Below are positions 1-9,035 of a DNA stretch of 16,249 nucleotides, piece after piece. Origin of the DNA: Bacteroidales bacterium (GTDB taxonomy: Bacteria; Bacteroidota; Bacteroidia; Bacteroidales; VadinHA17); contig JABUEV010000006.1 of the NCBI GenBank assembly GCA_013314865.1, forward strand, positions 1-16,249, given 5' to 3'. How positions within the stretch are numbered: position 1 is the first letter of the stretch; every line of letters begins with the position of its first letter. The notes under the pieces were generated by a model. The model was given only the letters and a program-made list of their open reading frames with translations, did not search any database and was not told the origin of the DNA. The translations under genes were made by a program, and so were the position numbers.

Positions 1-1
1 G

Positions 2-880
2 AACGGGGACCCGGTTGCGGTTTACCTGCCCGTAATTCTCTATACTAAAGAGACAGGGCTTCAGGTTTTTTCATCAAAAAAACTGGCTCACGGGCACGAA
101 TACAATGGATTCAGACTTGCAGAGGAAGGTGAACATAAAGGCAGAATTATATTGACGGATGAAAACGGTCAGGAAATCCTGCCTCTCGATTTTTCCATGA
201 CAAAAAGTGTCATAGGGATGTTATTTGCCGCAATAATAGGTTTGTGGCTATTTTTATCACTGTCAAGGTCATACAGGAAAACAGGAGTCAGCTATCCGCG
301 TGGCATCCAGAGCTTTCTCGAACCTGTTGTTCTTTTTGTCCGTGACGACATTGCTATACCAAATATCGGAGAGGAGAAACATGAAAAATTCATGCCATAC
401 CTGTTGTCAGTCTTTTTCTTTATCCTGATTAACAACCTTATGGGTCTTATACCTTTTCCCCCTCCCTTCGGTGCAAATGTTACAGGGAATATTGCCGTTA
501 CAATGACCCTTGCGCTATTTACCTTCTTTATCATTCAGTTTAACGGATCCAAATCGTACTGGAAACATTTAGTTGCAACCCCGGGAGTGCCATTCTGGCT
601 GGTCCCTATAATGTTTCCGGTCGAATTAATAGGGATGCTGGCAAAACCTTTCGCACTCATGGTTCGTCTTTTTGCCAACATAACGGCTGGCCATATCATT
701 GTGATGAGCCTTATAAGCATAATCTTTATTTTCAAGTCTATTGCCGTTGCGCCCGTTTCAGCACTATTTGTGATTTTTATGGATTGCCTCGAGCTTCTTG
801 TGGCATTCCTTCAGGCATATGTTTTCACCCTTCTGTCAGCACTCTTCATAAGTCTGGCAGTAAAGGAGGAACATCATTAA
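2..880 (+). CDS. atpB: F1Fo ATP synthase subunit a, 5' end outside window
   Basis: This is the membrane stator subunit that forms the proton half-channels against the c ring. The frame is open from the first complete codon at position 2 to the stop at 880, giving 292 visible residues. The upstream part (LPVILYTKETGLQVFSS and a region rich in Gly, His and Glu) resembles the N-terminal extension typical of Bacteroidota a subunits. The TTG at 152 is therefore an internal Leu codon and the true start lies outside the window. The essential Arg of the channel is visible in MVRLFANITAGH (codon 665-667, residue 222 of the visible part). Several hydrophobic helices follow the extension, and the C-terminal pair (DCLELLVAFLQAYVFTLLSALF) is conserved. 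It is the first visible gene of the ATP synthase operon and is followed 29 nt later by atpE. Identification is secure; only the 5' end is missing. Confidence 0.97.
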   Translation, partial: NGDPVAVYLPVILYTKETGLQVFSSKKLAHGHEYNGFRLAEEGEHKGRIILTDENGQEILPLDFSMTKSVIGMLFAAIIGLWLFLSLSRSYRKTGVSYPRGIQSFLEPVVLFVRDDIAIPNIGEEKHEKFMPYLLSVFFFILINNLMGLIPFPPPFGANVTGNIAVTMTLALFTFFIIQFNGSKSYWKHLVATPGVPFWLVPIMFPVELIGMLAKPFALMVRLFANITAGHIIVMSLISIIFIFKSIAVAPVSALFVIFMDCLELLVAFLQAYVFTLLSALFISLAVKEEHH

Positions 881-894
881 TTTCTATTGTTTAA

Positions 895-1113
<219 letters not shown>

Positions 1114-1120
1114 AAAAATT

Positions 1121-1147
1121 AATCCTTCAACGGTTGGTTGAAGGATT
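1121..1147 (+). terminator. Intercistronic hairpin between atpE and atpF
   Basis: The arms AATCCTTCAA (1121-1130) and TTGAAGGATT (1138-1147) are perfect reverse complements of 10 bp, with a 7-nt loop CGGTTGG. They are followed by a T-rich run (TTCTTTGATATTTATT). The element begins 7 nt after the atpE stop and ends 29 nt before the atpF start. It could be a leaky intrinsic terminator or a 3' mRNA-stabilising element that raises c-subunit output over the genes downstream. The structure is seen in the sequence; its function is inference. Confidence 0.6.
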
Positions 1148-1176
1148 TTCTTTGATATTTATTAAAAATTACTGAT

Positions 1177-1692
1177 ATGATCCTAGCAAGTAGCAGTCTT
1201 ACATCCCCTGCAATAGGTACAATTTTCTGGACCGTTCTGATTTTTTCGGCCTTCTTTCTCATCCTTCGGAAATTCGCCTGGAAGCCTATTCTGAGTGTTA
1301 TAAAGGAAAGAGACGAACTCATTAAAGGTTCGCTTGCGTCAGCTGAAAAAGCAAGGAAAGAAATGCTTAAACTTCAAAGTGATAATGAGGCAATCCTTCA
1401 GAAAGCCCGACAGGAAAGAGAAGGAATCCTTAAAGAGGCCAGAGAAATCAGAGATAAACTGATTGCTGAAGCTAAAACCAGGGCAACAGAAGAAGCTGAA
1501 AAAATTATTGAAAAAGCCAAAACAGGAATCGAAAAGGAAAAAGCAATTGCACTGGCAGAAATACGTGATAAGGTAGCTGTCCTTTCAGTAGAAATTGCGG
1601 AAAAAATTCTCAAGGAAAGACTTAAGTTGACAGACGAGCACGAAAAAATAATCGATTCATATTTGAATGAAATCGATCTGAACAGGAACTAA
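1177..1692 (+). CDS. atpF: F1Fo ATP synthase subunit b (peripheral stalk)
   Basis: 171 residues. One N-terminal transmembrane helix (about residues 15-32, TIFWTVLIFSAFFLILRKF) is followed by WKPIL and a long, highly charged Ala/Glu/Lys helix (about 42-155). The helix shows the heptad character of the b-subunit dimer, for example the EKARKEM, REREGILKEAREIRDKL and EEAEKIIEKAKTGIEKEK stretches. The protein anchors the peripheral stalk that holds the alpha3beta3 head through delta. The length is close to the usual b subunit (about 156-170). The start at 1177 (MILASSSLTSP) places a short periplasmic N-terminus before the membrane helix. There is no strong Shine-Dalgarno sequence. The gene sits 13 nt before atpH and is clearly cotranscribed with it. 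Confidence 0.95.
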   Translation: MILASSSLTSPAIGTIFWTVLIFSAFFLILRKFAWKPILSVIKERDELIKGSLASAEKARKEMLKLQSDNEAILQKARQEREGILKEAREIRDKLIAEAKTRATEEAEKIIEKAKTGIEKEKAIALAEIRDKVAVLSVEIAEKILKERLKLTDEHEKIIDSYLNEIDLNRN

Positions 1693-1705
1693 ACAGGGAT
1701 TTTAA

Positions 1706-2254
1706 ATGAACGACAGCAAAATATCCGTCAGATATTCCAAAGCTTTGTTCCTTTCAGCACTTGATAAAAATCTGCTGGAAAACGTGAACAGGGATATGAA
1801 TTTTATTTCGGAACTCTGCAAAATAGATGAGATTAAGGAATTACTTGACAGCCAGATAATAAGACCTGATATCAAATTCAATACACTTAAAACTATTCTA
1901 AAGGGCAAGGTTGAAGATATTACATTATCTCTGGTTCAGCTGGCGGTCAGGAACGGCAGGGAAAAATATCTGCCCTCCATTGCCAGAGCATTCAGATCAG
2001 ATACGCTGAAGCACAAGGGCGTAACTGAATGTACTCTTACATCTGCAGTTAAACTGAAAGAAGAAATAAAAAAAGAAGTAGTTGACTTTATTTCAACTCA
2101 TTACAAAACGAAAGTTAACCTGGTCGAGATAGTTGATGAAGATATAATTGGCGGATTTATTCTGAAAATCGACGATAACTATATAGACGCGAGTATTAAA
2201 AGCAAACTTAGAAAAATTAAAAAAGAGCTTACCGGCCGAAATATTACAGTCTAA
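1706..2254 (+). CDS. atpH: F1Fo ATP synthase subunit delta (OSCP)
   Basis: 182 residues, the normal length for delta/OSCP. The N-terminal helical domain opens with [15 protein letters not shown], the family's RYAxAL-type start. The centre reads [21 protein letters not shown], the conserved NGR segment at the end of the helical bundle. The C-terminal part shows the delta signature [21 protein letters not shown] followed by a basic helix. Delta caps the alpha3beta3 head and binds the end of the b dimer, completing the stator. The gene lies between atpF (13-nt gap) and atpA (23-nt gap), the canonical position. Confidence 0.95.
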   Translation: MNDSKISVRYSKALFLSALDKNLLENVNRDMNFISELCKIDEIKELLDSQIIRPDIKFNTLKTILKGKVEDITLSLVQLAVRNGREKYLPSIARAFRSDTLKHKGVTECTLTSAVKLKEEIKKEVVDFISTHYKTKVNLVEIVDEDIIGGFILKIDDNYIDASIKSKLRKIKKELTGRNITV

Positions 2255-2277
2255 AAGGGAAATTAATTAATACAATT

Positions 2278-3858
2278 ATGGCAAACATAAAACCAGCAGA
2301 GGTTTCAAAGCTTCTAAGACAGCAACTTGAAGGGATTCAGACAGGTGTTGAACTTGAAGAGGTCGGAACCGTGTTACAGGTTGGTGACGGTATAGCCCGC
2401 ATATACGGGCTGTCAAATGCACAGTCGAACGAACTGGTGGAATTTGAAAACGGCATTGAAGCAATAGTGCTTAATCTTGAAGAAGACAATATTGGTGTTG
2501 TTTTGTTAGGGCCTTCCGAGGAGATAAGGGAAGGAGACATAGTTAAGCGCACCGGCCGTATTGCTTCCATCGGTGTAGGGGAAGGACTGCTTGGCAGGGT
2601 CATAACACCTACCGGGCAACCACTTGACGGCAAAGGTCCGATTGAAGGAAAACTGTATGACATGCCTTTCGAAAGAAAAGCTCCGGGCGTGATCTTCCGG
2701 CAACCGGTTAAACAGCCCCTCCAGACAGGTATAAAGGCTATTGATGCCATGATACCTATAGGAAGAGGTCAAAGAGAGCTGATTATCGGCGACAGACAGA
2801 CGGGTAAAACAGCAATTGCCATAGATACAATCATTAACCAGCGCAGTAATTATGAAAAGGGTGAACCAGTCTATTGTATCTATGTAGGCATAGGACAGAA
2901 AGGTTCAACAGTAGCAAATATTGCCGCAACCCTTGAAGAATATGGGGCAATGGATTATACTGTTATTGTTCTTGCCACTGCCTCTGACCCTGCTGCATCA
3001 CAATTCTATGCTCCTTTTGCCGGAGCTGCAATAGGTGAATTTTTCAGGGATACCGGACGCGACGCCCTCATAATCTATGACGACCTGTCCAAGCAGGCTG
3101 TATCGTACCGCGAAGTATCGCTTCTCCTCAGAAGACCGCCCGGACGAGAAGCATATCCAGGGGATATCTTTTATCTGCATTCAAGACTGCTCGAAAGAGC
3201 TGCTAAAATTATAGAATCGGATGAAGTGGCAAGGAAAATGAATGACCTTCCTGAATCAATCAGACACATGGTTAAGGGAGGAGGATCACTGACTGCCCTG
3301 CCTATTATTGAAACCCAGGCCGGAGACGTTTCCGCCTACATCCCAACAAATGTAATTTCAATTACAGACGGGCAGATATTTCTTGAGTCAGGATTGTTCA
3401 ATTCAGGTGTCAGGCCAGCTATTAACGTCGGAATCTCGGTATCACGAGTCGGCGGCAATGCCCAGATAAAGGCAATGAAAAAAATTGCAGGAACACTCAA
3501 AGTCGATCAGGCCCAATACCGCGAACTTGAAGCATTTTCAAAATTCGGATCAGACCTTGACGCCGCAACTCTTGCAATCCTGAACAAAGGAGCCAGAAAT
3601 GTGGAAATTCTTAAGCAGGGGCAATACTCTCCAATGCCCGTTGAAAAACAGATTGCGATAATCTACTGCGGAACAATGGGCCTTCTTAAGGATGTCCCTG
3701 TTAACAAGATCAAGGAGTTTGAAAACGAATATCTCGAATACCTGGAAATGAAGCATAAGGATATACTTGACACTCTGGGTAAGGGAATAATAAATGATGA
3801 GATCACCGATCTTCTCGAATCGGTAACCGCCGAACTTGTTAAAAAATACAGGCAGTAA
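2278..3858 (+). CDS. atpA: F1Fo ATP synthase subunit alpha
   Basis: 526 residues, slightly longer than the common 500-515. This is the non-catalytic, nucleotide-binding subunit of the F1 head. The N-terminal helix and beta-barrel come first (about 1-95). The nucleotide-binding domain follows, with Walker A GDRQTGKT (171-178) and Walker B in [10 protein letters not shown] (about 263-272). The ATP synthase alpha/beta signature region [14 protein letters not shown] contains the arginine finger Arg390, which completes the catalytic site of beta. The helical C-terminal domain ends in ELVKKYRQ. The segment [20 protein letters not shown] (313-332) has the form I associate with Bacteroidota alpha chains. 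The ATG at 2278 is preceded by the AT-rich leader AATTAATTAATACAATT without a clear Shine-Dalgarno sequence. Confidence 0.98.
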   Translation: MANIKPAEVSKLLRQQLEGIQTGVELEEVGTVLQVGDGIARIYGLSNAQSNELVEFENGIEAIVLNLEEDNIGVVLLGPSEEIREGDIVKRTGRIASIGVGEGLLGRVITPTGQPLDGKGPIEGKLYDMPFERKAPGVIFRQPVKQPLQTGIKAIDAMIPIGRGQRELIIGDRQTGKTAIAIDTIINQRSNYEKGEPVYCIYVGIGQKGSTVANIAATLEEYGAMDYTVIVLATASDPAASQFYAPFAGAAIGEFFRDTGRDALIIYDDLSKQAVSYREVSLLLRRPPGREAYPGDIFYLHSRLLERAAKIIESDEVARKMNDLPESIRHMVKGGGSLTALPIIETQAGDVSAYIPTNVISITDGQIFLESGLFNSGVRPAINVGISVSRVGGNAQIKAMKKIAGTLKVDQAQYRELEAFSKFGSDLDAATLAILNKGARNVEILKQGQYSPMPVEKQIAIIYCGTMGLLKDVPVNKIKEFENEYLEYLEMKHKDILDTLGKGIINDEITDLLESVTAELVKKYRQ

Positions 3859-3887
3859 AATGATATTTCTGATAAAAACATTCTGAA

Positions 3888-4772
3888 ATGCCGAATTTGA
3901 AAGCCATAAGACTCAGAATCTCATCTGTGAAATCAACCAGGCAGATTACCTCTGCCATGAAAATGGTTTCTGCAGCTAAGCTGAGAAAAGCCCAGGACAA
4001 GATTCTGAGACTCCGGCCGTACGCCTCAAAACTGCATGAAATACTGGTTAATGCATCTCAAAGCCTTGAACGGGCTGAATTCAATAATGTTTACAATCGC
4101 AAGTCAGAACCTGAAAAAATACTGCTTGTTGTCATTACCTCCAACAAAGGCCTTTGCGGAGCCTTTAATTCAAATATTATCAAGGAGGTCAGAAAAGTTG
4201 TTTCGGAAAAATATTCCGAACACTATAAAAATGACAAGCTCTGGTTCCTGGCGATCGGCAAGAAAGGATATGACTTTCTGAGAAAAATGAATGTGAAAAA
4301 CCTAAGAGAGTGCAATTACCTTCTTAATGAGCTGACATTTGAAAATTCATGCCTTATTGCCGAACAAATAATGAACAGCTACGTTTCGGGTGAATTTGAC
4401 AGGGTGGAAATTATTTATAACCAGTTTAAAAATGCAGCCGTACAGAGGCTTACTGATGAGATATTCCTTCCCGTGGAAACAGCCCGGGAATCTGATGAAG
4501 TACGGATTCCTGCCGATTATATCTATGAACCTGACAAGGAACAGATAGTGAAGGAATTAATTCCGAAATCTCTGAAGATCCAGTTCTATAAATCGGTGCT
4601 TGATTCTTTTGTTGCTGAGCATGGGGCAAGGATGACAGCCATGCATAAGGCCACGGATAATGCTACGACTATGATCCGTGAACTTACACTTCAGTATAAC
4701 AAAGCACGTCAGGCAACGATTACAAACCAGATACTTGAGGTGGTGAGTGGTGCTGAAGCACTGAAAGGTTAA
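3888..4772 (+). CDS. atpG: F1Fo ATP synthase subunit gamma (rotor shaft)
   Basis: 294 residues, the usual length for gamma. The N-terminal helix contains the signature STRQITSAMKMVSAAKLRKA (16-35). The C-terminal helix ends in ITNQILEVVSGAEALKG, pairing with the first to form the coiled-coil shaft inside alpha3beta3. The central Rossmann-like domain includes VVITSNKGLCGAFNSNI, a conserved gamma motif. The shaft couples c-ring rotation to the catalytic changes in beta. The gene is 29 nt after atpA. In the classical operon atpD would follow directly; here a polyprenyl synthetase gene intervenes, starting 26 nt after the atpG stop. Confidence 0.97.
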   Translation: MPNLKAIRLRISSVKSTRQITSAMKMVSAAKLRKAQDKILRLRPYASKLHEILVNASQSLERAEFNNVYNRKSEPEKILLVVITSNKGLCGAFNSNIIKEVRKVVSEKYSEHYKNDKLWFLAIGKKGYDFLRKMNVKNLRECNYLLNELTFENSCLIAEQIMNSYVSGEFDRVEIIYNQFKNAAVQRLTDEIFLPVETARESDEVRIPADYIYEPDKEQIVKELIPKSLKIQFYKSVLDSFVAEHGARMTAMHKATDNATTMIRELTLQYNKARQATITNQILEVVSGAEALKG

Positions 4773-4798
4773 TATTTTAAAAATCAGAATAATCTGTA

Positions 4799-5773
4799 AT
4801 GTACAATCAATCTGCGCTGAAAAAAATTATTGACAAGGCACTGGTAAACCTTGCCTATAATGCAGAAGCAGAAAAGCTTATGGAGCCCGTCCGATATGTT
4901 CTTTCCATGGGGGGCAAAAGGATCAGGCCTGTCCTGGCTCTGATGACCTGCAACCTTTTCAGTGACAAGATTGATGATGCAGTTATTCCGGTAACCGGCC
5001 TGGAAATATTTCATAACTTCACCCTTGTCCACGATGATATTATGGATCAAGCACTTATGAGGAGGAATATGCAGACGGTCCATTCCAAATGGAATGTAAA
5101 TCAGGCAATTCTGTCGGGCGATGTGATGCCTTTTATTTCATACGAGTGCCTGCTGCAAACCCCTTCTCAAATTCTTTCGCCTGTGCTTAAAACTTTTACC
5201 AGAGCCGCCATGGATGTCTGCATTGGACAGCAAATGGATATGGATTTTGAAAAATCTGCTGTCGTCACCCAGGATGAGTATCTGCGGATGATTGAACTGA
5301 AAACAGCAGCCCTCATAGCTGCATCAGCTAAGATAGGAGCTATTTTTGGAGGCGCAGAAGAAAGGGAGATTGAAATTCTATATGAGTTCGGCAGAAATCT
5401 CGGATTGGCATTTCAGATCCAGGACGACCTTCTGGATGTTTACGGCGACGTCAAAACATTCGGGAAAATTTCAGGCGGAGATATTGTTGCGGATAAAAAG
5501 ACTTTTCTGTTCATAAAAGCCATGGAAATTGCAAACACTGAACAGCGAAAAATCCTGAAAGAGCAGTATACTCAGCAAACACAAAATGCTGAAGATAAAA
5601 TAAGAATAGTTACAGATATTTATAACCAACTTAATATTAAATCGTTAACAGAAAATATTGCAGATGATTATATAAACGCTTCACTGAAATTTCTTGAAAA
5701 GGTTAGTGTCTCGCAGGAAAGGAAAGAAGAATTAATTCAGATGACAACCTCTCTTGCGGGTCGTAATCACTGA
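4799..5773 (+). CDS. Polyprenyl synthetase (E-prenyl diphosphate synthase)
   Basis: 324 residues, full length for the trans-isoprenyl diphosphate synthase family, which condenses IPP with allylic diphosphates in the cytosol. Visible motifs are GGKRIRP (38-44, IPP binding), the first Asp-rich motif DDIMD (79-83) followed by the basic RR (88-89), GGDIVADKKT (226-235), and the second Asp-rich motif QDDLLD (208-213). The fifth residue before the first motif is Phe74 (FTLVHDDIMD) and the motif has no two-residue insertion. In studied enzymes a bulky residue there stops chain growth early, so a short product (C15-C20, perhaps GGPP) is more likely than a long quinone side chain; this is inference. 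The gene is inserted between atpG and atpD on the same strand with short gaps (26 and 48 nt), so it is probably cotranscribed. It could alternatively be a longer-chain (octaprenyl-type) synthase. Confidence 0.92.
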   Translation: MYNQSALKKIIDKALVNLAYNAEAEKLMEPVRYVLSMGGKRIRPVLALMTCNLFSDKIDDAVIPVTGLEIFHNFTLVHDDIMDQALMRRNMQTVHSKWNVNQAILSGDVMPFISYECLLQTPSQILSPVLKTFTRAAMDVCIGQQMDMDFEKSAVVTQDEYLRMIELKTAALIAASAKIGAIFGGAEEREIEILYEFGRNLGLAFQIQDDLLDVYGDVKTFGKISGGDIVADKKTFLFIKAMEIANTEQRKILKEQYTQQTQNAEDKIRIVTDIYNQLNIKSLTENIADDYINASLKFLEKVSVSQERKEELIQMTTSLAGRNH

Positions 5774-5809
5774 AATGAAATAAGGGTAAATTATTAAATG
5801 AAAAATTAA

Positions 5810-7330
<1,521 letters not shown>

Positions 7331-7358
7331 CTTCTGACAAGTATCCAATCAAAATAAA

Positions 7359-7604
7359 ATGAAAATAGAGATCATCACCCCCGAATCAAAAATTTACGAG
7401 GGAGACATTAAATCTGTCAGAGTTCCGGGGAAAAAAGGGTCATTTCAGGTTTTGAAAGACCATGCCCCGATTATTTCCACTCTTGATCCCGGCATGGTGG
7501 TTATTGTTGACCAGTCCGATAAAGAAATTTTGTATGAAATTACCGGTGGTGTAATTGAAGTCAAATCCAACAAAATAGTCCTCCTTGCTGAATCTGCAAA
7601 ATAA
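7359..7604 (+). CDS. atpC: F1Fo ATP synthase subunit epsilon, N-terminal domain only
   Basis: 81 residues, against about 130-140 for enteric or bacillar epsilon. Only the beta-sandwich domain is present: MKIEIITPESKIYEGDIKSV, then GKKGSFQVLKDHAPIISTL (the conserved G-x-F-x-x-L-x-x-HAP motif) and TGGVIEVKSNKIVLLAE. The C-terminal two-helix domain, which in E. coli and Bacillus can extend into the F1 cavity and inhibit ATP hydrolysis, is absent. The stop is followed after 8 nt by the next gene, so there is no room for a lost domain or a frameshift remnant. Short epsilon chains are known in Bacteroidota and Chlorobi, so this is probably lineage-typical. The protein still links gamma to the c ring. 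Confidence 0.94.
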   Translation: MKIEIITPESKIYEGDIKSVRVPGKKGSFQVLKDHAPIISTLDPGMVVIVDQSDKEILYEITGGVIEVKSNKIVLLAESAK

Positions 7605-7612
7605 TCTAAAGG

Positions 7613-9031
7613 ATGACAACTGATGAATTTCGCCGGTATGCCCACAAGCTTGCTGACTGGATGGCCGGGTATATGGAAAATGTTGAAAAATACCCGGTTA
7701 AATCAACTGTTAAGCCCGGTGAAATATTCAATAGACTTCCGGATGTTCCGCCGGAACATCCGGAATCTTTTGACAACATTATTCGTGACATTGAAGAGAT
7801 AATAATGCCGGGTATCACACACTGGCAGAGCCCGAACTTCTTCGCTTATTTCCCTGCCAATGCAAGCCCTCCTTCAATCCTTGCTGAAATGATTACTGCA
7901 ACACTTGGTGCACAGTGCATGATATGGGAGACATCTCCCGCTGCAGCAGAGCTGGAGGAAAAAGTAATGAACTGGCTGAGAGACATGATTGGCCTTCCGG
8001 GTTACTTTCAGGGGGTTATCCAGGATACAGCCTCAACAGCCACACTTGCAGCTATTCTTACTGCCAGGGAGAAATCAACTGGTTTTTCCGTCAATGAAAA
8101 CGGTTTTTCAAATGACAAAAGACTTCGGGTATACTGCTCTGAGCAGGCTCATTCGTCTGTTGAAAAGGCTGTAAAAATAGCCGGCATCGGACGCAAAAAT
8201 CTTGTGAAAATAGGAGTACTTCCTGATTTCTCAATCGATTGCCGGAAACTTGAAGAGGCTGTAACAAAAGATATCAGGGAAGGCTTTGTGCCATGCTGTG
8301 TGATTGCAACTCTCGGTACAACCGGAACGACAGCAGTTGACCGTCTGAGGCCGGTGGGTGAAATATGCAAAGAAAACCATGTCTGGCTTCATGTAGATGC
8401 GGCAATGGGAGGAACAGCCCTCATTTTGCCGGAGTACAGATGGATGATAGACGGAAGCGAATATATCGACAGCTTTGTGTTTAATCCCCATAAATGGATG
8501 TTCACTAATTTCGATTGTTCAGCTTTTTTTATCAGGTATCCTGAACTTCTTATCCGAACATTCGAAATACTTCCTGAATATCTTAAAACCAGAACCAGGG
8601 GGCAGGTAAATGATTACCGCGACTGGGGAATACCACTGGGCAGAAGATTCAGGGCACTTAAATTGTGGAGCGTAATAAGATCCTACGGAACAGAAGGCCT
8701 CCGCGAAAAAATAAGATACCATCTCAGCATAGCATCCAACATCGCTGAGATGATATCAAAAGAAAATGATTTTGAACTACTTGCACCAGTTGTTCTGAAT
8801 ACTGTCTGCTTCAGGTACAAACCTGCAGGCAAGGTTGAGGACCAGCTTAATATTCTAAACCAGAAACTGAACCATCTGCTTAATGATTCAGGCAAAATTT
8901 ACCTGACACATACCTCCCTGAATGGCAGATATACCCTGAGAATGGTAACAGGACAAACAAACGTAACAATGGCTCATGCTGAAAAAGCATGGCAGATTAT
9001 AATGTCGGTTGCCAGAAATATTCAATTGTAG
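7613..9031 (+). CDS. PLP-dependent group II decarboxylase, aromatic amino acid decarboxylase type
   Basis: 472 residues, full length for the family. It resembles animal and plant aromatic-L-amino-acid decarboxylases throughout: ITHWQSPNFFAYFPANASPP (68-87), SEQAHSSVEKA with the PLP-stacking His180, VDAAMGG with Asp262 for the pyridine nitrogen, and NPHKWMFTNFDCSA with the Schiff-base Lys294. The mobile loop LPEYLK keeps Tyr323, the residue that marks true decarboxylases (aldehyde synthases have Phe). It is therefore expected to release CO2 from an L-amino acid such as Tyr, Trp, Phe or DOPA; the substrate cannot be read from sequence. One change is Met265, where animal enzymes have Tyr in DAAYAG. 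The start at 7613 directly follows AAAGG and lies 8 nt after atpC, suggesting cotranscription. A terminator-like hairpin lies inside codons 42-51. The stop is 4 nt from the stop of the convergent gene. Confidence 0.9.
   Translation: MTTDEFRRYAHKLADWMAGYMENVEKYPVKSTVKPGEIFNRLPDVPPEHPESFDNIIRDIEEIIMPGITHWQSPNFFAYFPANASPPSILAEMITATLGAQCMIWETSPAAAELEEKVMNWLRDMIGLPGYFQGVIQDTASTATLAAILTAREKSTGFSVNENGFSNDKRLRVYCSEQAHSSVEKAVKIAGIGRKNLVKIGVLPDFSIDCRKLEEAVTKDIREGFVPCCVIATLGTTGTTAVDRLRPVGEICKENHVWLHVDAAMGGTALILPEYRWMIDGSEYIDSFVFNPHKWMFTNFDCSAFFIRYPELLIRTFEILPEYLKTRTRGQVNDYRDWGIPLGRRFRALKLWSVIRSYGTEGLREKIRYHLSIASNIAEMISKENDFELLAPVVLNTVCFRYKPAGKVEDQLNILNQKLNHLLNDSGKIYLTHTSLNGRYTLRMVTGQTNVTMAHAEKAWQIIMSVARNIQL
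7737..7771 (+). terminator. Perfect 13-bp hairpin with T-tract inside the decarboxylase gene
   Basis: The arms TTCCGGATGTTCC (7737-7749) and GGAACATCCGGAA (7753-7765) are exact reverse complements separated by the 3-nt loop GCC. They are followed immediately by TCTTTT (7766-7771). This has the form of a Rho-independent terminator, yet it lies within the coding sequence (residues 42-51, LPDVPPEHPE), about 160 nt after the end of atpC. A translating ribosome would prevent folding, so it could act as an attenuator that lowers decarboxylase transcription relative to the ATP synthase genes. The structure is certain; termination activity is inference. Confidence 0.55.
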
Positions 9032-9035
9032 ATTC

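Noticed and set aside
2337..2750. Long minus-strand frame opposite atpA (137 codons), and a similar one opposite atpD (5965-6342).
   Set aside because: They are antisense shadows of strongly conserved genes, Ser/Pro-rich without recognisable motifs.
4799..5773. Possible recent horizontal insertion of the prenyltransferase gene.
   Set aside because: No repeats, transposase remnants or visible composition change flank it, and gaps to neighbours are ordinary intergenic lengths.
8720..8752. 9-bp inverted repeat (CATCTCAGC / GCTGAGATG) with a 15-nt loop inside the decarboxylase gene.
   Set aside because: About one such match is expected by chance in a window this size, and there is no T-tract.
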